From: Phycomyces blakesleeanus NRRL 1555(-)
Taxonomy: Eukaryota > Mucoromycota > Mucoromycetes > Mucorales > Phycomycetaceae
NCBI RefSeq assembly: GCF_001638985.1
Contig: NW_017265134.1
Span: forward strand, 1,703,732 to 1,767,731
Reading direction: 5' to 3'
Length of the DNA stretch: 64,000 nt
Below are positions 33,541 through 44,593 of the stretch, one piece after another. The notes below the pieces were generated by a model that saw only the letters and a program-made list of their open reading frames with translations, made no database searches and was not told the DNA's origin. Positions within the stretch are counted from its first letter, which is position 1. Each line of letters begins with the position of its first letter. Both the position numbers and the translations under genes were made by a program.

Positions 33541-35465
33541 CTTATAAAAAAGCTAACTTTTATTGAGTCGTTGTAGCGCTAGAAGTAATATTGTTAGAAA
33601 GCATTTATTCAACAAAGCTGGCATTAACAAACAAACGATCATAAAAATTGTATTGATACATTACTCCCGTTTTACCATTAGAATAATACAGCATATCGAA
33701 TGTACTTCTTTATTGGACTCACATAACATTATAATATTGCGTTCTAAAAAGGCCTTTTACTATTGTAAGTGCAAGGATATATACATGTATAGCTTTTGTA
33801 TATATTCTATAGTTATACACGAAGAAATAATATATAAATATATATATTTACCCTAATCATTCTATAAATATTAATTATTATTTTGTCAAAATAATGACCT
33901 TTATTAGATACTTTATACTTTAAAAGAAAAGTATACTTTGAAACGTGGTATCTCTAACAACTGTGCCTCCTCTTGTATTTTAGATTTTTGGTGTTCATCC
34001 TTCTTTCTATTTAGGGGAATTTTTAAGGGAACATTTCACGTTTCGTTTTAAGAAATTTATTCAGGCACAGTGCTTTAAGGCACAGAATGAATTGACATTG
34101 AAAAATCGGTGGCTGTATAATACCAGGTGTTACGTCTTTTACATCTATAAATTTACTATATATTGGAAGAGACAAGAAAATACAGTAATCGTTGCAGACT
34201 TCAAGAACAATTGAACCAAGATTCCAAAGCTTAGTTGTTGTCTGCAATTCATATTGTATAATCATTAACTATAATCAAGCCGTTAATACATACATATATA
34301 TGTATATATACATATAAATGAGCGAAGAAAAAATAACCAACAATTTGTAAAAAAAAATAACAGCACGACCCTTGTGCCATCAACTATGATGCTTTCATAT
34401 TCGATTGCTAATATCTCGTTTTTGATTGACAGATTCACTTTCTTGCTGTGGTAAGCACTGGCTAACGTTCGTATATTCTTGTTAACCTATTTATATTATG
34501 CCTATTTATACCTTTTGTTTCAATAGCTATAATAATAATAGTTGTGCCAATAAACACAATGCTGATATTATAAGACGCCTCGTATTATCATACTCATCCA
34601 TAAATTCGAGGCTATAAATAGGAGAAGCCCAATATTAAGTAGAGTAGGTGCTTCTGAAAGCCTTGATATATCAACATAATTCTCCTGCAGTCCAAGGTTT
34701 TGGGATTATATAGGCATCTATTTTTGGTATAAACTCAAATACTTGCCTACTATAAACTTGTTATCAGAGTACCCGCAGTTTTAGCTCTTGACTATTTTAT
34801 TTTACTTTAATTTGATTTATTTAAAGAGGCCATTCATATAGTTTTTATTTATTCCATTTGTTAGAGTCAACAGACAGAGTGTTACTTAAGAGAATACCCC
34901 CCTTTTAACGTCATCAATCCGTCCTTGAGCTATTTCGAGACTTGAAACCATTGCTAATATTTAATTCCATGAGATCATCAATGACGCCCTTTGATGCATC
35001 ATTACTATACTCGTGAAAGATTTTGTGTTCAGGTGATGAGATTGTGTTTTTAGATAATACTATCAGGTTTATCTCTTTTTTCTTCTTCAAAAGGCTATAT
35101 ATATATATTATTTTGACTGGTAGTCGTTGCAGGATAACTCGTGATATGTCCCTAATTTATGCGTATATCCGATTTAATGTCTGCCTTAGAAACAGGTGAA
35201 TGAGTGCTTTCGATTGTGGTTGCTATTCAAGAAAGCAATTGAATACTTGGTCCGGGAAAGTAGTTGTTTTGTAACTAACGAGGGATTTTGTGGCTTACAA
35301 CATACGTAACATACTCTAAACTTGGTGTGTACGTGTGTAACAGTAGAACTGACGTATACGGTATACAGTTAGGCTGGTTTTTTTTTGTATTTATTGATGC
35401 TGTCGACGCACACACTGCGCGGCCTTTGAAATTGAAATTTGAGAAACTATAGAGTTACAGGAGGG
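33541..35465. other. Intergenic, gene-poor
   Basis: AT-rich. An 80-codon open frame at 34023-34265 (minus) does not look reliably coding. A (GT)n run lies at 33416-33440, just left of this region. No structured element was recognised until the U6-like insert. Confidence 0.5.
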
Positions 35466-35567
35466 GAAATAAAGAAATATGTGCAGGGACCATGCTAATC
35501 TTCTCTGTATCGTTCTAATTTTAACATGTGACAGAGGTGCAATCACTTGTCGAAATAAAGAAATATG
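35466..35567 (-). pseudogene. U6 snRNA-like retrocopy fragment flanked by 16-nt direct repeats
   Basis: On the reverse strand about 50 nt match the U6 core: TTAAAATTAGAACGATACAG, the ACAGAGA box, then GATTAGCATGG and CCCTGC (about 35533-35483). The AGC triad is present, but the 3' stem and U-tail are missing and the 5' stem is diverged. The insert (35482-35551) sits between perfect direct repeats gaaataaagaaatatg at 35466-35481 and 35552-35567, which look like a target-site duplication. No T-run terminator follows, so this is unlikely to be a working U6 gene. Confidence 0.75.
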
Positions 35568-35593
35568 AAAACTAGTTAGATGGAATTGAGGTC

Positions 35594-36746
35594 ATGGGAT
35601 CTATATATGGCAGTCACTGTCTTGGCTGCAACAACATTGAAGAGGAAGGGGGAGTTGTCAAAGACAAATTCCCAGTGCGCGCGCCAGATGGTGTGAACCG
35701 TAATGGATGCAATCGCAATCTGGAGAGAGGAGGAAACGGAAGGAGAAAGCCGAGTACGAGTGAGAAGCCAGGTAACATCAGAAATCGACCAAGACGGACA
35801 CAGTTGCTACAATTTACAATTGACTTTTCGAATAATGAACTTGATCTTAAGCATTACATGCTTGGCGGTTCTGACATTGCTGCGTTTTTCCGACAATATC
35901 AAAATGGTGCTGATAAAATACTTAAACCTATTATGTTGGAAACAAATGTTCAAGAATTATTGGCCTTGGGCGATGTCCTTCTTTTTAGCTAAAAACAAGT
36001 ATTGCTGAACAAAATCCCAGGCACATGCCCAGATTTCACAAAAGAGGAATATATGGCTGTTTTAGAGGTGTTGACCTCTATCGATTAGAATATTATTACA
36101 CCTAAACAAGAAAAGCTTGGACTTTTAACTCTGGCTGCTGATATGAATTCATTAAAAGGAAACGTTATTGAAGGGATTGGAGATTTGTAAGTGTAGTTGA
36201 ATGAGCAGTGTTTGAATGAAGTCTCGTATCTCTCTTTTTTGATTGTGTACGTATGATAGACTCACGAAGTTACCTTTGGACTCAATTTTAGAGAGCAAAA
36301 AAATTGGAGAAGTTGATATTCAGACAAGATACTATGAGCCCATGTTATCAGGAATCTTAACTGACATTACAAAGAGATTTATTTTGAGGTGGCCAGATAA
36401 AACGGATGAAACAGCACCAAAAATAAGACCTGATGCAATCATATCAACATTGATACAATTGAAATTCGGAAGACACCTAGGGTATGGTGAAGTCAAACCA
36501 GGCGATGATAGCACTACGACACAATAACTCTGCGTAGACACTTTAAAGCTGACTGTATTATCAAGAAATACTTGTTTAGAAAATGAAGATCCCATTCTCA
36601 TCTTCCAAGTCAACGGTTTCCAACTGATTCTTTATGTGATACAGAGAATCAACCACCGTTTCTACACTATTATATGGCTAACAGCTCAAGCTCCAAATAC
36701 CGAAATTTTCCCATTCAATATAATTGATGTAATTAGTTTTAAGTAA
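35594..36746 (+). pseudogene. Decayed copy of a Mucoromycota-type multicopy orphan gene
   Basis: Coding-like segments in order: 35594-35992 (MGSIYGSHCLGCNNIEEEGG..., including FTIDFSNNELD), a piece around 36008-36190 containing TCPDFTKEEYMAVLEVLTSI and then a TAG, a probable intron near 36190-36260, and 36243-36746, which includes YDRLTKLPLDSILESKKIGE and FGRHLGYGEVKPG. An in-frame TAA at 36525-36527 interrupts the last segment; the same frame then stays open for 72 codons to 36746. From memory, proteins of this look recur in many copies in Mucorales genomes; function unknown. At least two stops and a frame change make this copy non-functional. Confidence 0.6.
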
Positions 36747-36904
36747 AATAATAACAATTTCTTACGACTTGCAAAATAAAAAGAGTTTAAGCTTACTTTT
36801 TCAACTGAAACGGATTACTAAAATATAATAAATTACCAGATCTCTCTTTATTCACCAAGAAAAAATAATCTAGCACTTCTATTAATAATACTGACTTTTA
36901 CACT

Positions 36905-37290
36905 AATAGGAAAAAAAATTGCTTGGTCTCCTGTTGGAAGCCTCTCAGTACTAAAAACACCAGCAACAAGAGTGATCGCCTATATTGTGCTGGGTACAGT
37001 TACTGTAAACACAGTCGTTTATATGGTATTTAGAAAGTATACACTTTCGGTTCTAAAGTCAAGAAAGAGAAAGGCATACAGAAGAAAGATGTTGAAGTGG
37101 TTGAGAAAAAAGAGGAAGAGAATGAAAGAACTAAGCAATACTGGTCTGATGAAAGCAAGCCAACACTCAAGGGCACGACTACAGCTCATTAAATTAAATT
37201 TATAAATAAAGTACTCGATATAATGAATGATATTGGAAATAGGAAAGGTAATTATTTTGTTATGGATAATTGCAATATTTTACGCATTTA
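36905..37290 (+). mobile_element. Fragment of a Tc1/mariner-type transposase, decayed
   Basis: A stretch reads KKIAWSPVGSLSVLKTPATR, then IAYIVLGTVTVN, a Lys/Arg-rich linker and, after frame changes, GNYFVMDNCNI, where the second catalytic Asp of the DDE/D triad would be. The N-terminal HTH part and first Asp are absent. This corresponds to the middle of the same transposase family as 37530-38720, so it is a second, separate, truncated copy. The frame is broken near 37100-37210. Confidence 0.6.
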
Positions 37291-37529
37291 CTACACATTC
37301 AAAACGTTAAATTATTAACTATTACTTGTAATCAAAATGTTATTCTTTGATTTGCGTCAACTTACTGGGAACCGACAAATTATTTTCTTAGCAAGCAATG
37401 CCTTATTCGCAAATAACGACACCTAACCCGACCTCTGTTTTCAAAAATATATCTATTTGACGGTAGAATGACTGTAACTTGTCAGTTTAGCGCCAAAACA
37501 AGTTGACATTCTCTTTTTTTCTTTTTTAT

Positions 37530-38720
37530 TTTGAAGATGAAATAGACAGCCTTTTCTATGAGCATGGTGAAGAAGCTTCTGAACCCACTGAAGGTGTCTT
37601 AACACTGTGCTTGAAACAATAGTAGCCTGCCAGACTTATTTGGCTAGTAAACCTACTGAAGATAATGTTGTGGAGAAAGAGGTTAAAGAAACAAAGCTTT
37701 TAGATGCTAATTTTACTAAATTAGTTGTTTACAGCACTTATACAGACAAACAAAGATAGAGTTTTATTGATAGATGATTAAAAGTCCTGAAAAGAAAGGA
37801 AATATCACTAAATTTGCCAAATAATTTTTTATTAGCTTGCGTATTGCGGAAAGCTGGTGGAAAACATAAGAAAAGACGAGAGAGGCATCCTAAAAAAATT
37901 AAAGAAAAATAGTAGTCTAAAGAGCACCCTTACTGTAAAACGTGAAAAATATATTAAGAATTTGCTAGATAATGATACTCAGCTCTTTGCTGACTAAAAA
38001 AAGCTCTAGCACTTTTCTATAAAGTCATAGCTTGGTCATCCTTTGAGAAATATTATATACACTGTTAAAAAACCTCATTTTCGTGCCGAAGCCAGGAACT
38101 CTATTGAAAATCTAGAGGCAAGGCATGAATGGCTTATGAACTGGAAGGACAAAGATCTAGACTATAAAAAAATTACGTATTTATCGATGAAGCCGGATTT
38201 CATATAATTATAAGAAACAATTGGGCTAGATCACCAGCTAGAACTTGTGCTGTAGTAAAGATACCAAAAAACAAGAATAGCTTCCTACTCAGTTATTGGT
38301 TCTATATATTTGTCTGCTATACTTTATATCGTTTTGAGAAAGTTTCTTCCCAAAAATGTAACAGAAACTTTTTCTAAAAAGAAGAGGAAGGGTAACAGTG
38401 GAAACAAGAGAGCTGTGACTGAGGCCAACGATGACAAAGCTACCCCGGAGGATGATGCCAGTATAATTGATGTAAACCCAATACCAAAAGACATAACCAC
38501 TGCCCATTTTATCAAGTTATCAATGAGTTCGTTGATATAATTGGTGAGAATTTAAAGGGTAGCTATTTAGTGTTAGATAATGCTAATATTCATAAATCGA
38601 AACCGGTGATTCGAAAAATCAAAGCTAGAGGCTATAGAGTAATATATATCATCGTATTTTTTGTAACCGCCAATATTTACCAGCCTGACTGTACACATAT
38701 AGGACTATTGAATATGTTAA
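37530..38720 (+). mobile_element. Decayed Tc1/mariner-type transposase
   Basis: Plus-strand fragments in several frames: DEIDSLFYEHGEEASEPTEG (about 37538), an HTH-linked basic piece (LRKAGGKHKKRRERHPKK, about 37850), FRAEARNSIENLEARHEWLM (about 38080), then FIDEAGFH (first catalytic Asp, about 38180) with NNWARSP, a Lys-rich linker, TTAHFIKL, and LVLDNANIHKSKP (second Asp, about 38570) with RKIKARGYRVIY. Multiple stops and frameshifts interrupt it and the final catalytic residue is lost. Clear terminal inverted repeats were not found. The order of motifs is that of a DD(E/D) Tc1/mariner transposase. Confidence 0.75.
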
Positions 38721-39037
38721 TATAGTAGTGAGCTATTTTTGAACCTTTCTGTACAGTGATGTCTAGTGCGTGTTACAAATTCAAGGGTATATTCATTGAA
38801 AGTCAACTGATTTACTAGAAAAGCATCAATCTTAACCGTAAATTATAGATTGTAGATTGTAGATTCATTTTACATTTTATTTACAGATATTCAATTCTTG
38901 GCTCAAGACCACTCGGCGATAGTTTGTATTGTGGTTCTTATCAAGTTTTATATTTTATTATCAATAATGCTATTAGTATTCCTTTTTGTTATTACTATTA
39001 TTATGACTGGGATTACTATTGTTACTAAATTATATTT
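38721..39037. other. Short intergenic region
   Basis: AT-rich 3' flank of the phosphatase gene and right edge of the transposon remnant. Nothing else seen. Confidence 0.6.
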
Positions 39038-41365
39038 TTAATGGCCATCTTGAAAATGTCTTTTATTATCCACACACATCAATTCTTCATGATCACTCTC
39101 TTCTTCGGAAGACAAATCTCGGTCACTTACTGGCAACTCACCATAGCCTAGTAACCACCAACAAATAGCTTCATAACAAAATACAAACTGCCGCATGGTT
39201 TGTACCATGCTAACACGCTGCTCTCTAAACCGTGCAATAGTTTCAAATAAGACATCTTGGGTAAGAGATTTCGATAGTCTCTGAATGGCTGTGTCTATTG
39301 CACAAAACGCCCCTGAGCGACCGCAGCCGGCCGAGCAATGGACGATCATTGGTCCTGCACCCCCATGCTCTTCATATAATGTCTGAGACTCGTCTGCTAA
39401 GCCAACAAGTCGAAGGGTACCAATTGGACTATCAGGGACACCAAAATCATTCCAGCCTGTGTATTGAAAATGTGTCAACCGTCTTCTACCCTGGTTAGGT
39501 TGTGATATTTCAAGCTGAGAGATGATTATACAGTCTTCCTGATTCTGCGAGTCAATTGACTCAATCGTTCTTGACAACAGAGTAACATTCGACTGGCCAT
39601 AATTCACTGTTTGACCAATAGATGTGGGCCAATAACGGTGGCATTTGATCTAATTAATTATTTTTTATAGGGGATGAGTTGTGTGATCTATAAATGTATT
39701 TGTAGTTACCTTGTGCATTTCTTCTTCTTTTGTTAGCATCACTAACACACGGGAATTTTGCTCCCAGACAACATTCCAAAAGTCTTCAAATGTGGTAGGA
39801 AGTGGACCCTGCGTAGAAATGTAACGTCGGAAAATATCTGTCTTTGAATCCGGAAAGCGCATCGTACGCAAAGAGGCCTCGCTCACGTCTGGAAGTATAT
39901 TGATATCTTGGGAAGGTTGAGAGACATATTGGATATAGCTTGCATTTACGTAGTCTCCTGAATCTCCCTTTCTATGCAGCTTGACTCGAGAGTACTCTAT
40001 ATTTAGCTGGTCAGTAAGGAAATATAGTATGATATAAGTATATAACATGTGCCTTTTTATATTTACCAAAGGGCCAGATATTTGTGTATCGGTTAAGAGC
40101 TCCCTTTTCGATACCTGCTACGATACTGAGAGGAAACTCGGATGGGTTGGAGTGGGAGTGCTTTGAATGATAGCTGACAATGTTCTGTAATCTTTTTTGC
40201 TCGGCACGTTCAAGTTTCTAGACAAATAGTTAGACAACCGAACCTAAACTAATGAAATATTATTTTACCTCATACATTTCGGCCAGGTGTTTTGGACCAT
40301 CCAAAGATAATATAGCTTTGAGCCACTCTGGTGCTCTTACAGTATATCCAGAGTGATTGTATGTACTAATGTTGATACACCGGGGTGTGTTTGGAAGGTT
40401 TATATCGGTGTTGCTGTCTAGACTGGAGCCACTAGGAAGGCGTACTGGAATCCGATCTTTGATCGGGCCCATGCCAAGCTCTTCATTTTGACGGATATTT
40501 GAAAAGAAAGGGTTGCAAACGTCTTGTGCTGGGACGGTTAGTGGTCCTAGTGACATGGGTTTGTGATTGCTTGGGAGCTTGAGTGACATGCCGGATTCAC
40601 CTTTGTGCTGTAGATTAGATCTAGTACCAGAATCGCACATGAAAGGAAAAGTCCTTTTAAAAAGCTCAAATCCGCCTTATTGAAGATTTTAGAGTCATGT
40701 GATGTTGAGCAGTCGATGTCATTGTGCTTCAAGACTTTATGCTTACCTTTTAAATAGCTAAGACGGCCATGGTATCCAGCCAGGTCAAATTTTGAAGCTA
40801 GAAAACGTGCGGAACATTGATCGGAGAGTATTTCTGACGATTGATCGTATATGATGATCTGGTCGTATGTTTTCCATTGCTGAAGACGTTCACGTTCAGA
40901 GTTAGATACAATTGCAGTATAGACTTTTTCGATTGTAAAGGATGGTCGTCGTAAGATTGTACTTGGGACGGCAATATTTATAGAATATTGGATGTGTGAG
41001 TATGAAAATTGTAAGAAAGAGCGAACGTCAATAAGAAGAATATGATCTTTTGTGTCTGATTCAAGTAGGGACTGCAGATCTTCACAATTAATTGGTTCAA
41101 TAGGAAATGTTGGTGGTGGTGACTTTTGTACAGGAGACCTAGATGATGGCCGGTTTTCGCTTGTTACTAGTACAAGAGGGCTTTGGCCTGTATGGCGTGT
41201 CTGAATAGCGTTAAAAAACTCCTGGTGAATATTGGTCCCATTAATGGGTTGAGTAGATGGTCGCTGCACATTAGTGCTCAGTTGTCTGAAATAAGCATCG
41301 TTGGACGAATGGGGGTTTTGGTGCCCGTATGGGGTGGGTGAAGGTGATTCGAATGCGACACTCAT
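39038..41365 (-). CDS. Rhodanese-domain protein tyrosine phosphatase, 691 aa
   Basis: Phosphotyrosine phosphatase, probably acting on MAP kinases as yeast Ptp2/Ptp3 and fission yeast Pyp1/Pyp2 do (inference from architecture). Exons: 41365-40747, 40675-40269, 40217-40067, 39996-39710, 39649-39038; 2076 nt in frame. A rhodanese-like domain lies at about residues 95-215 ([28 protein letters not shown]). The PTP domain covers about 350-655 with [29 protein letters not shown], a WPD-loop equivalent GWNDFGVP (Asp556) and the active site [11 protein letters not shown] (Cys593, Arg599). Asn replaces the usual Pro of the WPD loop. The tail is acidic. The ATG at 41365 opens a Ser/Pro-rich leader. Confidence 0.93.
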
Positions 41366-42652
41366 TGATGATGTAGCTCTAAGAGAAAGAGAAAATAAAT
41401 AAAGTAACCTGGGACCTTTTATATATTTATATATTTATATTTTTTGTGGCCACTAATAAATATCCCAAAAGGTAGAAATGAGTTTAAAACGCTTAAGGTT
41501 TGCGCTTAGACTTGGCCTTGTTTTAACGTGGAACCATGTCGTCATTTGGTCTCCATTTGGATATAAAATGTCATAAAGGAAGTCGTACAGGATACTTTTT
41601 TTAGAGTAGACAGTTTTGAGGTTTGTATTCCTTCTCGGATTTCTAATCCATTAGAATAAGGATTTTAATTATAAATTTATTCAAAATTAATATTTAAAAA
41701 AGGCAAAAAGTACCGTAAATCATGAACACAAAGATTACCGAAAAACAAAGAAGAAGCAATAAATGAAATTCAGAAAGGCATTAGCCCCGACCCTATGGAT
41801 AGGTTTACTGTTTAAAGCACTTAGTTTAAAGACTCTTTTTTTTTCATATATACACATAAAGGGACCAATTAAAGAAGACGTCCAAGAGTTTGATTCATAA
41901 TCTCAAGGCTATTTATTAAAGCCTTTATAAGTACTTTTTGCAAATCCCCTTTTTGTGGGAATTGCTTTAAATGATATTCAGATGCAATAAGATTCGCAAT
42001 TCATGGTACTTTAACTCTAGAATTGTTCCAAATTCAACCAGAATTTCAGCGCAATCAAGTGAGTTCTTTCACCAAATAGCCCTATAATGGCTAGTTACGC
42101 CATTCTAACTGGATCTAGTATGGTCTGTGTATGAGTATATCGTTCAATTGATCTAGACAGTTACTCAAATGGCTTGTGACATTAGATCCAAGGGGGGTTT
42201 CTGTATCTAAAAATGAACATTAGAGTTCTTGAAAATTGCATTTGATGTCACTGTCTGTAGTTCAGAATTAATCTGACCAATAGATACACCTTTTTAGAGT
42301 ATATGATGCCTCTGTCTATCTCAATCTAGTCCCCCAGCATAATATGTTCACAGTCAAGTTGTCACCTTGCAGGCGCTTGCTTCCCATTCAAGGCTAGTAG
42401 CGGAGAACAAAGAGGACAAACCCAGTCGATTAAAATTGCAAAATAAGAGACCAATGCTGGCATAAGCATCGTCGTCTCAACCAATCTTAGCATCTTGTCA
42501 GTCAATATTTTGTTTCGTCACTCAGTACCCCCATTTAATATCCCACCAAAGATAATAAGGGCATTAATTAAAATACAAGCAATAAATGTTGCCTTTATCA
42601 CCCTCTTTAGTTTTATCTCACCTTTACAGAAAAACAAGCATGGGAATTTGAC

Positions 42653-42688
<36 letters not shown>

Positions 42689-42933
42689 ATGACATGTTTA
42701 AATAGATATATATATATCATTTGTAGACTATTCCCGGTATAGATATGGACGTTAGTAATTTAAAGATGTATAACAAGGCTGAAGAAGTCCATAGGGAACA
42801 ATATTTGTTGTGATTGTTTGGAGTTGTTTATTTCTTAAATTGTACTTGCAAAAACAGAGTTACAGAAATCAAGGATAGCTTAGCTTTGGATGCACAAAAG
42901 ATGCACACTGTCTTACTTTCTTTTTAGTTAGAC
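41366..42933. other. Intergenic with a (GAT)n microsatellite
   Basis: AT-rich DNA without a clear gene. A GAT repeat at 42653-42688 could encode poly-Asp after an acceptor-like site at 42628, but no upstream exons were found. Confidence 0.5.
42653..42688. repeat. (GAT)n microsatellite
   Basis: About 12 uninterrupted GAT units. Confidence 0.9.
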
Positions 42934-44045
42934 TTATTGCAAACGGCGGAACTGGTCACGATTGTTCTGGACAAAACTACTCAATTCCTGTGGCATGTAT
43001 CCAAGCGCATTCGACAGATCGTCTGTCAGAATATCAGAAAATCCACAATCGAACATAAGCCATAGTTCAAGAAGAGTATCAATGTAATTATCATTGAGAT
43101 ACCGGGCAATCGGGAACGTAAACGGCACATCTCTCTCCGGTCTTTCCGGGTCCTTACTCTCTTGGGAAAAGGGTCTCTCCTGGAAATTTTCATTTTCACG
43201 AATATCTTGGAGATATGCGCGCATATTGCTGGCCGAAATCTGAGTATATTGGGTAGTACGTCCCAGTACCTCGGAAAAGATTATCGAAAGGCCTTTACCA
43301 TCTTGGTTATAAGCTGACGTGAATTGAAACAAAGCTTTGTTGGATTCAATGTGGTTCAAACGCTTAATCTGGTTCTCCGTCCACAAATGATACATCCCTT
43401 GCACAACGTCGAGCAAAGAAAGAATCGGCCATCTTGCTTTAGTATCAACGGGCATTCCGATCATCGATTCTTTTTCAATCATTGGCGAAAAATAGTACAA
43501 GCTTTGGCTGAAAAAGGGGAGTCGGACTACGCAGTGATTGTCATCGCCAAAAAGATGTCTGACTTGCTCTTCCAGATGATAGTACTCCACCATGTTAGAG
43601 AAGTCATGTTTATTATTGTGCATTTCCCGAAGCACCCGATCGACCCCAATACTGAAAATGAAATTGTTTTCAGAATCCTTATTTAGGCAGTAATAAACAA
43701 CACAAATACTCACAACGAAGTTATTGTAACATATTCAACCCCTTCGCATTTGGAGGCGTTCAGGAGTGTCTTGGCTTCCCAAATCCGTTTACCAGAGAAT
43801 TCCGGATTAAACATCAAAAAACGAGTTCCCGCAATGGCTGTTTGTATATCACATTCGTTTCTGTAATCAACCTCGATGACTTCCCCTCCAAGTCTCTCGA
43901 GTTCTTCTAAGCCATCTTTGTTACGGCACAAAAGCCGAATGTTGTGCTTACTCGTCCCATTGTTGCGTTTCTCTAGAAAGTAGAACGCAAAGGCATAACC
44001 CAAAAGAGAGTCAGTGTTTGAGAATGTCCAGGTATCTTGAGACAT
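42934..44045 (-). CDS. NmrA-like (atypical short-chain dehydrogenase) family protein, 349 aa
   Basis: Exons 44045-43714 and 43651-42934 (1050 nt). The fold order of NmrA-type Rossmann proteins is visible: a first strand/helix (residues 1-30), IRLLCRN, GGEVIEVDYRNECDIQTAI, a helix with GVEYVTITS, then VVRLPFFSQSLYYFSP and the C-terminal substrate-side domain. The N-terminal segment that normally holds the Gly-rich NAD(P)-binding loop reads TWTFSNTDSLLGYAFAFYFL and keeps only one Gly, so cofactor binding may be lost or altered. Such proteins can be redox sensors that bind regulators instead of catalysing reactions; which applies here is not determined. The phase at the single intron was set by frame continuity. 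Confidence 0.8.
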
Positions 44046-44593
44046 GAAAGGTGTTATTTATTTTTTGAAAGCTTTGGAGTTGGACTTGTAAGCCCTTTTA
44101 TTGTTAATTTTCCAATTGATATACTACTATATATTTTGGACCTTCTTTACAGGTTTTATAGCATCTTTTTTTTTATCTTTTTTAACTTGTTAAAAACTAG
44201 AGTTGATCAACCAAATTCTTTCCTGTTCCAAATATCTGAGCCGATATTCCGATAGCTTACTAGGAATCATAGTTAATAGATAAATATGATGCTGTAAACT
44301 GATTCAAGAGACTGGACCTGTTGTTTATAGCACATTACGTCCTCTAATTTTAGTCAGCATATACTGTGTTTGTGTGTTTGTCCGATTTGTTTTTTAATGG
44401 ACATAAATGCTATTTTTGTAAAATATAAAATCTCATTTAAAAGTATGAGCAATTTTTAAATAAAAATTAAATAAAGAGCCTGTGTATGCAACAAAAAGGA
44501 AGACAAAGCAAGCAAACAAGTCACACGCGAAAGAACAACTTTTAGCTAGTATTCTGGTTAGCGTGTCTCCTTTGAAGATTCCTTATACTTGTA
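44046..44593. other. Bidirectional promoter region between the NmrA-like gene and NIF3
   Basis: The flanking genes diverge from here. AT-rich; a 72-codon open frame from 44037 (+) starts inside the NmrA coding region and looks spurious. No other element recognised. Confidence 0.6.

Noticed and set aside
34023..34265. 80-codon minus open frame
   Set aside because: Composition and lack of splice context or homology do not support coding.
42495..42692. 65-codon plus frame ending in a Met run
   Set aside because: The run comes from the GAT microsatellite; an Asp-run reading in another frame was also considered, but no upstream exons fit.
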